This document shows positions 16,876-26,898 of a DNA stretch of 64,000 nt, in pieces (position 1 is the first letter of the stretch; each line of letters starts with the position of its first letter). The translations under genes and the position numbers were made by a program. This stretch comes from Sulfurimonas sp. (GTDB taxonomy: Bacteria; Campylobacterota; Campylobacteria; Campylobacterales; Sulfurimonadaceae). Below the pieces are notes generated by a model. The model was not told where the DNA came from, searched no databases, and saw only the letters and a program-made list of their open reading frames with translations. The stretch spans positions 1,302,001 to 1,366,000 of the forward strand of contig NZ_CP093396.1 in assembly GCF_029027405.1 (NCBI RefSeq), written 5' to 3'.

Positions 16876-19635
16876 ATGTTAGAAAAAAATTATCAACTTT
16901 TTTACGACAATATTATAAAAATAATTTCTGATGAGTTTGTCTTTACACAGAAATTGCATCTACTCGCCTTCGGCACAGATGCTTCCTTTTATAGGCTTAT
17001 ACCAAAGATAGTTATCAAGGCTCAAAATAGTGAAGATGTTGCTAATATTTTAATATTAGCAACAAAGTACAAACTAAGTGTGACCTTTAGAGCTGCTGGA
17101 ACATCTCTTAGTGGTCAGGCAATAAGTGATTCTATACTTGTTGTAACTGCACGAACTTTTAATAATATTAGAATTAGCGAAGACAAATCAGAAGTGAGTT
17201 TAGAACCTTCAGTCATAGGTGCAGATGCAAATCTTTTCTTAGCGCCGTATCTTAAAAAAATAGGTCCAGACCCAGCAAGTATAAATACAGCGATGATAGG
17301 TGGAATAGCTGCAAATAATGCAAGTGGAATGTGTTGTGGTGTAGCTGATAACTCATACAATACTCTTAGTAGCATGAAGATTCTTTTTTATGATGGAACT
17401 CTTTTAGATACTTCATCTCAAAAGAGTAAGCAAGAGTTCTCTTTATCCCATAAATATTTTTTACAAAGCCTAGATGCTTACGCAAAAGAGATAAAAGCAG
17501 ATGAAGTTTTAAAAGCAAAAATCATCAAAAAGTTTAAAATAAAAAATACTTGTGGATATTCTCTTAATTCTTTTGTAGATTTTGATGATGTTTTTGAAAT
17601 CTTAGAGCATCTAATCATCGGAAGTGAAGGAACTTTAGCTTTTATAAAAGAAATAACTTATAAAACTGTACAAGATTATCCTCACAAAGCTAGTTCTTTA
17701 GTCTTTTTTGAAGATATAAATGAAGCTTGTAAAGCAGTTGCTTTGTTAAAACTTTCTTCAAAGGTAAGAGTAGATGCTGTTGAGTTGATGGATAGAAAAG
17801 CTTTGAGTAGTGTTGAGAACAAAAAAGGAATGCCCTCTTATTTAAAAACACTTCATAAAGATGTAGCGACACTTTTAATAGAAACAAGAGCATCTAACAA
17901 AGAAGATTTGTCAGCTCAAATAGAATCTATAAAAGAGCTACTAAAAACTGCAAAAACAATTCAAGATATAGAATTTACAGATAAAGAAGAAGAATACTCT
18001 CTTTTTTGGAAGATAAGAAAGGGTCTGTTTCCTGCTGTAGGAGCGGCAAGAGAGATTGGTACTACTGTAATTATAGAAGATGTTGCTTTTCATATTGAGC
18101 ATCTAGCAGAGGCAACTTTGAAGCTTCAAAATCTTTTTTTAAAATACAACTATGATGAAGCTTTGATATTTGGTCATGCCCTAGATGGAAACCTTCACTT
18201 TGTTTTTACACAAAATTTTTCAGAAAAACAAGAGATAGATAGATATAAAAAATTCATGGACGAAGTGGTAGAACTTGTAGTTAGTTACGATGGAAGTTTA
18301 AAAGCAGAACATGGAACAGGTAGAAATATGTCACCATTTGTTGAGTTAGAGTGGGGAGTGGAAGCTTATGCAATGATGAAAAAAATAAAAAAACTTTTTG
18401 ATCCTTTAAATATTTTAAATAAGGGAGTTATTATAAATGATGACTCCGAAGCACATATAAAAAATCTTAAACCGATGCCCCAAACTCATGAGTTAGTAGA
18501 TAAATGTATAGAGTGTGGTTTTTGTGAGAGTGTCTGTCCATCTAATGTAATCACTTTTACTCCAAGACAAAGAATAGTATCAAATAGAGAGATAAGTGCT
18601 TTTAAGCGTGTAAATAAGCGTGATGAAGCATTAGAACTTGAAAAAGAGTACCAATATGCTGGTTTAGACACTTGTGCCACCTGTTCGCTTTGCTCGACTC
18701 TTTGTCCTGTTGATATCGATACGGGTGCATTTACAAAATATTTAAGAGAAAAACAGATAACTAGCTTTGATAACAAAATGGCAAATCTAATAACAAATAA
18801 TTTTTCTACTACCTTAAAGTTTATGAAAGTAGGGCTAATGGCAGCAGATGTCATTCACTCTATAATCGGTACAAATCTTATGAGAAAAATCCCAAAATGG
18901 TTGCCAACTCTTTCAAAACCAATAAGTATAGATGCCAATAGGCCTAGTATCAAAAGTCAAAACAAAGTAGTCTATTTTCCATCTTGTGTAAGTAGAACAA
19001 TGGGTGATACTTTGTTTGATGTTACTTTTTCTCTACTAGAAAAAGCTGGTTATGAAGTAATATTGCCAAAAAATTTAGAAAATCTTTGCTGTGGTATGCC
19101 ATTTTCTAGTAAAGGTTTTAGTTCTCAAGCAAAGATGAAAGCTAGGGAGTTAGAAAATAGTTTGAAAATTGCTACTAAAGATGGAGAATATCCTTTACTT
19201 TGTGACACAAGTCCTTGTACGAAAAAAATGATAGAGAGTTTTAAAGGTAATTTAAAACTATATGAACCAATAGAGTTTAGTTTAGAATTTTTAGTACCAA
19301 AGCTAAAAATAACTAAAGTTGATGAGCCTATTGTAATTCACTCAACTTGTAGTACTCGAAAGATGGGACTTCACTCTAAGTTTATAGAACTTGCAAAATT
19401 ATGCTCAAATGAGGTAATAATTCCAAAAGATATAAAATGTTGTGGTTTTGCAGGAGATAGAGGATTTAATTTTCCTGAGTTAAATAAGTCTGCACTTAGA
19501 ACTTTAAAAGAGCAAATCTCACAAGCTACTAAACTTGCCTACTCAACAAGTAAAACTTGTGAAATTGGGCTTAGTGAGCATAGTGAGATAGACTATAATT
19601 CTATACTTTACTTAGTGCATAGATGCTCTAAGTAA
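16876..19635 (+). CDS. FAD-linked D-lactate dehydrogenase-type oxidoreductase with Fe-S C-terminus
   Basis: A 919-aa fusion. Residues about 40-260 are a PCMH-type FAD-binding domain (G-T-S-L-S-G-Q), about 260-520 an FAD-oxidase C domain (G-H-A-L-D-G-N-L-H; H-G-T-G-R), then two 4Fe-4S motifs (C544-x2-C547-x2-C550-x3-C554; C600-x2-C603-x2-C606-x3-C610) and two CCG domains (L-C-C-G-M; K-C-C-G-F). This is the architecture of the Campylobacter respiratory D-lactate dehydrogenase, which feeds electrons from D-lactate to quinone. Another 2-hydroxyacid is possible. Start supported by AGGAG 6 nt upstream. Confidence 0.88.
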   Translation: MLEKNYQLFYDNIIKIISDEFVFTQKLHLLAFGTDASFYRLIPKIVIKAQNSEDVANILILATKYKLSVTFRAAGTSLSGQAISDSILVVTARTFNNIRISEDKSEVSLEPSVIGADANLFLAPYLKKIGPDPASINTAMIGGIAANNASGMCCGVADNSYNTLSSMKILFYDGTLLDTSSQKSKQEFSLSHKYFLQSLDAYAKEIKADEVLKAKIIKKFKIKNTCGYSLNSFVDFDDVFEILEHLIIGSEGTLAFIKEITYKTVQDYPHKASSLVFFEDINEACKAVALLKLSSKVRVDAVELMDRKALSSVENKKGMPSYLKTLHKDVATLLIETRASNKEDLSAQIESIKELLKTAKTIQDIEFTDKEEEYSLFWKIRKGLFPAVGAAREIGTTVIIEDVAFHIEHLAEATLKLQNLFLKYNYDEALIFGHALDGNLHFVFTQNFSEKQEIDRYKKFMDEVVELVVSYDGSLKAEHGTGRNMSPFVELEWGVEAYAMMKKIKKLFDPLNILNKGVIINDDSEAHIKNLKPMPQTHELVDKCIECGFCESVCPSNVITFTPRQRIVSNREISAFKRVNKRDEALELEKEYQYAGLDTCATCSLCSTLCPVDIDTGAFTKYLREKQITSFDNKMANLITNNFSTTLKFMKVGLMAADVIHSIIGTNLMRKIPKWLPTLSKPISIDANRPSIKSQNKVVYFPSCVSRTMGDTLFDVTFSLLEKAGYEVILPKNLENLCCGMPFSSKGFSSQAKMKARELENSLKIATKDGEYPLLCDTSPCTKKMIESFKGNLKLYEPIEFSLEFLVPKLKITKVDEPIVIHSTCSTRKMGLHSKFIELAKLCSNEVIIPKDIKCCGFAGDRGFNFPELNKSALRTLKEQISQATKLAYSTSKTCEIGLSEHSEIDYNSILYLVHRCSK

Positions 19636-19636
19636 G

Positions 19637-20935
19637 TTACTCACCTTTTTTTAAAATAAGGGTTGTAGATTTGTTAAAGTTAAAATATTTTTTAGCTGCA
19701 TCTTGAACTTTCTTAGCTGTTACTTTTTTAATATCTTCTTCATACTCTAAAAGAGGTGTTAAATCTCCACGAACTAAATAACTTCCAAATAGATTTGCAA
19801 CAGAAGTTGAACTTTCAAGAGAGTAGACGAAATCTGCTTTTGTGTTGATTTTTACTTTGTCAATTTCAGCTTTTGTTACTTTTGTACTTTTCATCAGTTC
19901 TATTTGCGATATTAGCTCTTTTTCAACATCTTCAGCTTTTACATCAGGGTTACAAGTTGCTAAAAATATAAAAAGACCTGGGTCAATATTTTCCATATTA
20001 TAAGCATATATAGAGTTTACAAGGCGTTTTTTATCAACTAACTCTTTGTAAAGTCTTGAACTTTTTCCAGAAAAAAGAATTTCAGAGATTACATTTAGAG
20101 TTACTTGGTCTTTGTCTTTAAAATCAGGAATATGAAAAGTAATAGCTAGCATTTCTACTTCACTATCTCTGTAAATAGTTACTCTTTTGGGTCCATCTTG
20201 CTCAGGCTCTACAAATTTAAATTTTGGTATTTTAGCTTTGTTTTTGATGCCTCCAAAAGCTTTTTTCGCCTTCTTGAAAACTTCTTTTGCCTCAACATCT
20301 CCTGTAACCATTAAAATTGCATTGCTTGGTTGGTAGTAAATTTTATGAAAATCTTTTATATCATCAATAGTCCAAGTTTGTATATCATTCATAAAACCAA
20401 TAGGCGTCCAATGGTAAGGATGATAAACATAAGCGTTATTAAAAAGTGCAAAGTAAAGATAACCTAGTGGAGAGTTTTCTGTTCTCCAGCGTCGCTCTTC
20501 TGCAACCACATCGCGTTCTGGTTGAAACTCTTCATCTTTAAGATTTAGATTTTGCATAAGTTCAGCATATAGAGTTAGAGACTTATTAAGATTATCTGTA
20601 CTTGATTTTATGTAGTAGTGAGTATAGTCAAAACTTGTAGATGCATTGTTTACGCCACCTATGCTTTTAACTTCTTTGTCAAACTCTCCAGCTGGTAAGT
20701 TTTTTGTAGATTTAAAGTTCATATGCTCTAACATATGAGCAATCCCTGTTTTACCCATAATCTCGTTTCTACTTCCAACCTTGTAAAAGATGTCAGTAGA
20801 TATAACATTCGTAGAGTTTTTTAAAGGAATTACAACTATTTGTAAACCATTTTTTAAAGTTTTTGTTTCGTATGTTGGTAATGAAGATGCCATTAGTGTT
20901 CCTATAATTAGTGTAAGTATTAGTAAGTATTTCAT
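19637..20935 (-). CDS. M16-family zinc peptidase, exported
   Basis: A signal peptide (hydrophobic stretch ending L-M-A-S-S) precedes an M16 peptidase domain with the inverted zinc motif H67-M-L-E-H71 and the downstream glutamates in R-D-V-V-A-E-E-R-R. A second, inactive M16 half follows, 432 aa in total. It is likely a periplasmic or envelope peptidase. The start overlaps the pyrD stop (ATGA), a pairing common in Campylobacterota. Confidence 0.92.
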   Translation of the reverse strand: MKYLLILTLIIGTLMASSLPTYETKTLKNGLQIVVIPLKNSTNVISTDIFYKVGSRNEIMGKTGIAHMLEHMNFKSTKNLPAGEFDKEVKSIGGVNNASTSFDYTHYYIKSSTDNLNKSLTLYAELMQNLNLKDEEFQPERDVVAEERRWRTENSPLGYLYFALFNNAYVYHPYHWTPIGFMNDIQTWTIDDIKDFHKIYYQPSNAILMVTGDVEAKEVFKKAKKAFGGIKNKAKIPKFKFVEPEQDGPKRVTIYRDSEVEMLAITFHIPDFKDKDQVTLNVISEILFSGKSSRLYKELVDKKRLVNSIYAYNMENIDPGLFIFLATCNPDVKAEDVEKELISQIELMKSTKVTKAEIDKVKINTKADFVYSLESSTSVANLFGSYLVRGDLTPLLEYEEDIKKVTAKKVQDAAKKYFNFNKSTTLILKKGE

Positions 20936-21993
20936 GCTTTTCTATCTGCCCCGATGGCTTCAGTTATGTTTTTATAGCCATCTGCTTTTATAAGTTTTGT
21001 TAACTCATTATTTATATTCATAATCATATCTGGACCATGAAATACAAGTCCGCTAAGGATTTGAACAAGAGATGCACCTGCTTTTATGCGTTTGTATGCT
21101 TCTTCTGCTGAGTCAATTCCACCAACTGAAATAAGCACAGTTTTTCCATAAAGTTCTTTTGCGATTGCTTCAAATATTTTAAAACTTTTCTCTTTTAAAA
21201 CTGCTCCACTTATACCGCCAATTTTTTTAGGCTCTTTTACTAGTGAATAATCTACGGTTGTATTTGTCGCAATGATTCCATCTGCACCTTTTTCAACTGC
21301 CATTTTAGTAAGTGCTACAGCATCTTTTATTTCCATATCGGGGGCAATTTTTAAAAGGATTGGCATTTTGGTTAGTTTTTTAGCTTGTGTGAATAGTTCT
21401 GATATAAACTCTTCATTTTGTAAATCTCTTAAACCAGGGGTATTTGGAGATGAGATATTTATAACAAAGTAATCTCCCCAGCCGTTAAAAGTATCGATAA
21501 GTGAGATGTAATCATTTATAGCTTGATCATCAGGAGTTGTTTTGTTCTTCCCGATATTTATACCAATCGGAGTCTCGTAAGGAAACCTTTGCTTTAACAT
21601 ATTAACAATTTTTGGAGCACCATGATTGTTAAAACCCATAGCATTTTGAATAGATTTTTCTTCAATATGACGGAACATTCTTGGTTTTGGATTTCCCTCT
21701 TGTGGTTTTGGTGTTACCGTTCCAATTTCTGTAAAACCAAAACCTAATGTTCTGATACCTTTTATCATAGTTGCATTTTTATCAAACCCAGCTCCAAGTC
21801 CAACAGGGTTAGAAAATGTACGACCAAAAAGTTCTTGAGTTAAGACACTGTTATCCACAAAATGAGATTTTAAAAATGGTTTAAATGGGATTTCACAAAG
21901 GTTTGTAAGTCTAAGTACACACTCTGCTAAATGATGTGCATCTTCGGGTTCTAGTTTAAAAAGCCAAGGTTTTATTGCTTCATAATTTATCAT
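20932..21993 (-). CDS. pyrD: Dihydroorotate dehydrogenase, class 2 (quinone-linked)
   Basis: Fourth step of pyrimidine synthesis: dihydroorotate to orotate with FMN and the quinone pool. Class 2 is shown by the N-terminal membrane-associating helices (Y-E-A-I-K-P-W-L-F-K-L), N-P-V-G-L-G-A-G-F-D-K-N and the serine-type active site in N-I-S-S-P-N-T-P-G. The 353-aa length is standard. Confidence 0.96.
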   Translation of the reverse strand: MINYEAIKPWLFKLEPEDAHHLAECVLRLTNLCEIPFKPFLKSHFVDNSVLTQELFGRTFSNPVGLGAGFDKNATMIKGIRTLGFGFTEIGTVTPKPQEGNPKPRMFRHIEEKSIQNAMGFNNHGAPKIVNMLKQRFPYETPIGINIGKNKTTPDDQAINDYISLIDTFNGWGDYFVINISSPNTPGLRDLQNEEFISELFTQAKKLTKMPILLKIAPDMEIKDAVALTKMAVEKGADGIIATNTTVDYSLVKEPKKIGGISGAVLKEKSFKIFEAIAKELYGKTVLISVGGIDSAEEAYKRIKAGASLVQILSGLVFHGPDMIMNINNELTKLIKADGYKNITEAIGADRKA

Positions 21994-22068
21994 AATATTA
22001 AAGTTGCCTTTTATTTTTTATGAGATTATACTAGAATTAAACAAATGATTTGATAAGAGGAATTCAAC

Positions 22069-22839
22069 ATGTTAAATAAATTTATATTAGTTTTATTTTT
22101 TTGCTCAAGTGTACTTTTTAGTTTTGATTTTGGAAGTTTTATGAGTGATGTCGTTAAGAGTGTTTCAGAACCAACTACATCTTTTTCTTCAAAAAGCACA
22201 CTAAGTAGTGATACTATCTCTAATGGACTTAAAGAAGCCCTTAATGTAGGAGCAAAGTATGCAGTAAAAGAACTTGGTAAAAAAGATGGTTATCTTAGTA
22301 ATGCATCTGTGAAAATTCCACTTCCAAAAAGTATAAAAAAAGCAAAAGATATCATACGCGGTTTTGGTGGAGATAAGTATGTAGATGATTTTATAAAGTC
22401 AATGAATTCTGCGGCAACAGATGCTGCACCTAAAACAATAGGTATATTTTTACATGCTATACAAAAAATGACAATCGATGATGCAAGAACAATCTTATCT
22501 GGCAATGAAGATGGAGCAACTGAGTATTTTAAAACACACACAACTAACTCTTTAACTAAGTTAATACTGCCTATTATTAAAAAAACTATGGAAACAAATA
22601 ATGTAACGGCTTATTATAAAAAAGCAAATAGTTTTTATAAGTCAGATATAAAGAGTAGAGCAGTAGAATACGGTATAGGTTCATTCTTACCAAAAGAGAA
22701 TGATGAAAATTTAGATGAATATGTAACTTCAAAAGCGATAGAGGGGTTGTTCAAAATAATAGCTCAAAAAGAGACAGAGATAAGAAAAGACCCTCTTGCT
22801 CAAACAACATCACTTTTGAAAAAAGTATTTGGAAACTAA
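22069..22839 (+). CDS. DUF4197 exported protein
   Basis: Signal peptide (hydrophobic N-terminus, V-L-F-S-F) followed by the DUF4197 domain: G-L-K-E-A-L-N-V-G, I-P-L-P-K-S-I-K-K and D-A-A-P-K motifs. Helical, periplasmic, function unknown in the family. A single gene, convergent with the diguanylate cyclase gene. Confidence 0.88.
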   Translation: MLNKFILVLFFCSSVLFSFDFGSFMSDVVKSVSEPTTSFSSKSTLSSDTISNGLKEALNVGAKYAVKELGKKDGYLSNASVKIPLPKSIKKAKDIIRGFGGDKYVDDFIKSMNSAATDAAPKTIGIFLHAIQKMTIDDARTILSGNEDGATEYFKTHTTNSLTKLILPIIKKTMETNNVTAYYKKANSFYKSDIKSRAVEYGIGSFLPKENDENLDEYVTSKAIEGLFKIIAQKETEIRKDPLAQTTSLLKKVFGN

Positions 22840-22856
22840 TTTAATGAAAATTTTTC

Positions 22857-25289
22857 CTATAAAGCAATAACTTTGTTTCTTCCATTATTTTTAGCTTCAT
22901 AGAGTGCTTTATCCGCTCTCATGAAGGTGTCTTCTTTCTTATCATTTTTATCGTATTGGGCTACTCCAATACTACAAGTTAAATAGCCTATCTCTCTAAA
23001 ACTAAAGTTTTCAATATTTTTTCGTATCTTTTGAGCAAAGATTTCAGTTTCTTTTAGATTTGTTTCAGGGCAGATAATTAAAAACTCTTCTCCTCCCCAG
23101 CGTCCTAAAATATCGACATTTCTTTTACTATTATTCAAAATATTTGCAAATTCAATTAAGATATTATCTCCAATTTTATGTCCATAAGTATCATTGATTT
23201 TCTTAAAAAAATCTATATCTATAAGCATAATAGATAGATTATTATTATATCTAATAGAGCGTTTTTGTTCGCATTCATAGTTGTTATCAAGATATAGCCT
23301 ATTTGGTATTTGCGTTAATGTATCAGTTATTGAAAGTTTTTCTAATTGTTTTTTAGTTGTAATATCTTGGCTTATCGCATGATTTCCATTAAGTTGATTA
23401 TTTGCATCAAGGATAGGAGTAATTGTCACATATACCCAGTAATGACTTCCATCTTTTTTTAAGTTTTTAATTTCTCCTTCCCATTTTTTTCCTTTAATGA
23501 TACTTTTGTGTAAGTTAATAAATGTAGTGGTAGGTGTGTCTGGATGTCTTAAGGTACTGGTGTGTTTTCCTATTAACTCTTCTTTTTTGTAGCCAGATAG
23601 TTTCGATAGCGCTTCACTAATATCAGTAATTATACCTTTTTTATCACTTGATGAAATTAGAACATTTTTATTTATAATTTTTAATTGTATCGCTAGTTTT
23701 TTGTTATAAGTTTGTAATATTATATATCTGTACAATGAAAATATAGATACAAGTGTAAAAATAGCAAAAATTTTAATAAAAAAAGAGTAGTCAAATTCTT
23801 GTTCATATTTTATTGGGATATGTTTATTTAAAATATTTTGCTTTATTTTAGGTGTTAAGTTTTCTATGATTTTGTTAAAAATATTTAAAAGAATCAAGTC
23901 ATCATTTCTTACACCAACTCCTAATTTTAGAGTAATATTAAATTTACCAGTAATTTTTAGGTTGTTTGAATAGTTCGCTTGAAGTTCATTTGAAATAACA
24001 GGTATAGTGTCTATAAATCCAAATATTTCTCCGCTTTGTACTTGCTGAAAACCATCTGTAATGTTTTGTACTTCTATTATAGTTATATCTGGATATTTTA
24101 CTTTTATTATTTCGGCAATGCCGTAATCTTTCACAATACCGATTTTTACATCCTTTAAGCCATTGAAATTATCTATAAATGATATGTTTTTATTTGTTGC
24201 AAGTCCTATTGGTGCTTCTAAATATTTTTTAGAAAAATTCAAATATTTACTATTTTCTTTTGTTTGCATTGTTAAAGATAAGATGTCGCACTTTCTTTCT
24301 TTTGCAAATTCTAGTGACTGTGTCCAGTTATGTGTATCAATCAATTTTATGGGTATGCCTATTTCTTTTTTAAATATTTTAAAGTAAGAAGCAGATATCC
24401 CAATATATTTTCCATTATTTACACTTTCAAATGGCATCCACGCAGGATCTATGCACATAGTAATTTGTTTTTTATTTTTTAGATATTTTTTTTCTTTTAG
24501 AGTTAGTTCTTTTACTTTTACATCTGGAGTTATAAAAAACCATTTTTGCTTTAGTCTTATTCTTTCATGATGAGAGATAGTTGATAATCCTTTGTTTAAA
24601 ATACTTATGGCTTTTGGCCAATCTTTTCTTATGCTAAAAACCAAGTCTAATTTATGTTTAAGTGGATAAGCAAAGTCTAGGTAAGGAAGTCCCATTTTAC
24701 TGAGCATATAACTTGTTGAGCCATTTCCAAAGGTAGCATCTGCTTCTCCATATATAACTTCATTTAGCATTTGTTTTATACTATTTTTAAATATAATTTT
24801 TGAATTTTTAAACTTTTTTGCGATTCTTGCATCAACAAGATTTCCTTTGTTTATAACAATAGTTTTGCCATCTAAATCTTTGTTAGATTTTATATTTTTA
24901 GGATTCCTATGTTTTACTAGTACCATTTTCTCTAAAGAAATATAAATATTTGAAAAATTAAACCATTTTTTTCTCTCTTGAGATACGGCTATAGTACTAA
25001 GACCATCAATTTCTTTGTTTTTTGCTTTTGTCTGCATCTCTGCCCAGTTTCCTGTAACTTGAATAAAGTTTGCTCCAGTAGCTTTATTTACGCGGTTTAA
25101 AATATCATTATCGTAGCCAACCATTTTACCATTTACATCTTTCATGATATAAGGATCCCAATTATCTCCAGTCCCTAAAACTATTGTAGGATGTTTTTTT
25201 AAAAAAGTTTTTTCTTTTTGTGTGAGAGATACTGTATGTGCATGGATAGAAATAATTAATAATAAAACAATAAAAATAATTTTTTTCAT
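22857..25289 (-). CDS. Diguanylate cyclase with two periplasmic solute-binding sensors and PAS
   Basis: An 810-aa sensor enzyme: signal peptide, two tandem SBP_bac_3-type periplasmic domains (about 20-250 and 265-490), one membrane helix (about 505-530), a PAS domain (about 545-660; G-H-T-S-T-L-R-H-P), and a GGDEF domain with G-G-E-E-F and the D-I-D-F-F-K-K-I-N-D-T-Y-G-H motif. It should make cyclic-di-GMP when an amino-acid-like or other small ligand is sensed outside. No inhibitory R-x-x-D site is obvious just before G-G-E-E-F. No neighbour suggests the ligand. Confidence 0.9.
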   Translation of the reverse strand: MKKIIFIVLLLIISIHAHTVSLTQKEKTFLKKHPTIVLGTGDNWDPYIMKDVNGKMVGYDNDILNRVNKATGANFIQVTGNWAEMQTKAKNKEIDGLSTIAVSQERKKWFNFSNIYISLEKMVLVKHRNPKNIKSNKDLDGKTIVINKGNLVDARIAKKFKNSKIIFKNSIKQMLNEVIYGEADATFGNGSTSYMLSKMGLPYLDFAYPLKHKLDLVFSIRKDWPKAISILNKGLSTISHHERIRLKQKWFFITPDVKVKELTLKEKKYLKNKKQITMCIDPAWMPFESVNNGKYIGISASYFKIFKKEIGIPIKLIDTHNWTQSLEFAKERKCDILSLTMQTKENSKYLNFSKKYLEAPIGLATNKNISFIDNFNGLKDVKIGIVKDYGIAEIIKVKYPDITIIEVQNITDGFQQVQSGEIFGFIDTIPVISNELQANYSNNLKITGKFNITLKLGVGVRNDDLILLNIFNKIIENLTPKIKQNILNKHIPIKYEQEFDYSFFIKIFAIFTLVSIFSLYRYIILQTYNKKLAIQLKIINKNVLISSSDKKGIITDISEALSKLSGYKKEELIGKHTSTLRHPDTPTTTFINLHKSIIKGKKWEGEIKNLKKDGSHYWVYVTITPILDANNQLNGNHAISQDITTKKQLEKLSITDTLTQIPNRLYLDNNYECEQKRSIRYNNNLSIMLIDIDFFKKINDTYGHKIGDNILIEFANILNNSKRNVDILGRWGGEEFLIICPETNLKETEIFAQKIRKNIENFSFREIGYLTCSIGVAQYDKNDKKEDTFMRADKALYEAKNNGRNKVIAL

Positions 25290-25418
25290 TATAAATTATT
25301 ATATCATTTATTTAATGATTTATCTCTGAAATACATTATTTAAAACAAATAAATCTTTTGAGTTTTCTTCTAAGTTGTTTTGTATGTCAGAGAATTTTAT
25401 TTATACTCTCTTACTTAG

Positions 25419-26819
25419 TTATAGCTTTTCCCAAAAAGTACCTTGAGCTGTATCCATAATACTAATTCCAAAAGCTAAAATCTCGTCACGAAGTTTGTCA
25501 GAGGCTTCAAAGTTTTTCTCTTTTTTGGCTTCATTTCTTAAAGTTATGAGTTCATCTATTTTTTGTTTAGTTTTTTCATCTATACCAAATTGAAAATATT
25601 CAAATGGATTTTTAACTCCAAAACCTAAAATTTCTTCAATAAAAAAGAGATTTGAAATAGTTTCTTTTTTTAGAAGTTTATGCTTTCCAACAGTGTCTAA
25701 AGCTTCGTTCGTGCTTGAAACAAACGCTTCTATAAGAGCAAGAGCAGAAGACACATTCATGTCATCGCTTAGAGCTTTTAGTAAAGCTTCTTTAAATGGA
25801 GTAGCATCTGTGTTGTAAGAGAGTCCAAAAAGTCTCTTTTTAAGTCTGTATATTTTGTCAAGTCTCTTTTTAGCACTAGCTAAGTCTTCAGTATTGAAGT
25901 TGAAATTACTTCTGTAGTGAGTGCTTAAAAGATAAAAGCGTAAAACTTCCCCATCATACTCTTTTAGTGCATCTTTTAAGAAGAAGCTGTTTCCTAAACT
26001 TTTAGACATTTTTTCGCCATTAATGTTTACAAAACCATTATGCATCCAGTAGTTTGCAAGTGCGTGATTAGTTCCGCATCTAGTCTGTGCAGCTTCGTTT
26101 TCATGGTGAGGGAAAAGTAAGTCAGCCCCACCGCCATGAATATCAACTGCAAAAGGAGCATCTGTAGATGCTAGATGTTTCTCTATCATTGCTGAACACT
26201 CTAGATGCCAACCAGGACGACCTTTTCCAAAGGGAGAGTTAAAAGTTATACTTCCATCTTTTACACTCTTCCAAAGAGCAAAATCAGCACTATTTTTTTT
26301 ACTTGTTGAACTTTGAATTCTTTGTTGTTTGTCCTCTTCATCTTGAACTCTAGCAGAAAGCTTTAGGTATTGGTTATCGCTTGAAGTATCGAAGTATACA
26401 TCACCTTCTGGAGTGGTATAAGCATGATTTGTATCTATGAGTTTTTGTATAAGTTTATACATAGCATCTAGACTTTGTGTAGCCTTAGGTTCTATATCTG
26501 GTCGAGCAACTCCTATGGCTTGCATCTCTTTGTGAAATGCATTTGTATAAAAATCAGTTATCTCTTTTATATCTTTCTTTTGTTCTATGGCCTTTTTGAT
26601 GATTTTATCATCTATATCTGTAATATTTCTAGCATAAGTGACATCGAAACCATTTGCTTTAAAAATGCGAGTTAAAAGGTCAAAAACTAAAGCACTTTTT
26701 GCATGACCTAGATGTGCATCATCATAAACAGTTGGTCCACAAACATAAAGAGAAATTTTTCCCTCTTGCATTGGAGTAAACTTTCGTTTTATTTTTTGTA
26801 CTGAATCGTATATATACAT
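25419..26819 (-). CDS. cysS: Cysteinyl-tRNA synthetase
   Basis: Class I synthetase with C27 for zinc, H36-L-G-H39 (HIGH), zinc ligands in H-L-E-C-S and H-H-E-N-E, and K-M-S-K-S. At 466 aa it is full length. Charges tRNA-Cys. It has no operonic neighbour. Confidence 0.97.
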   Translation of the reverse strand: MYIYDSVQKIKRKFTPMQEGKISLYVCGPTVYDDAHLGHAKSALVFDLLTRIFKANGFDVTYARNITDIDDKIIKKAIEQKKDIKEITDFYTNAFHKEMQAIGVARPDIEPKATQSLDAMYKLIQKLIDTNHAYTTPEGDVYFDTSSDNQYLKLSARVQDEEDKQQRIQSSTSKKNSADFALWKSVKDGSITFNSPFGKGRPGWHLECSAMIEKHLASTDAPFAVDIHGGGADLLFPHHENEAAQTRCGTNHALANYWMHNGFVNINGEKMSKSLGNSFFLKDALKEYDGEVLRFYLLSTHYRSNFNFNTEDLASAKKRLDKIYRLKKRLFGLSYNTDATPFKEALLKALSDDMNVSSALALIEAFVSSTNEALDTVGKHKLLKKETISNLFFIEEILGFGVKNPFEYFQFGIDEKTKQKIDELITLRNEAKKEKNFEASDKLRDEILAFGISIMDTAQGTFWEKL

Positions 26820-26898
26820 TTAAGTTTTTCCTATATATTTTGTAAATATTTATTATTTTATCAAAATTTTAGTGAATTTTACTTAAGTTTTATTTCTT

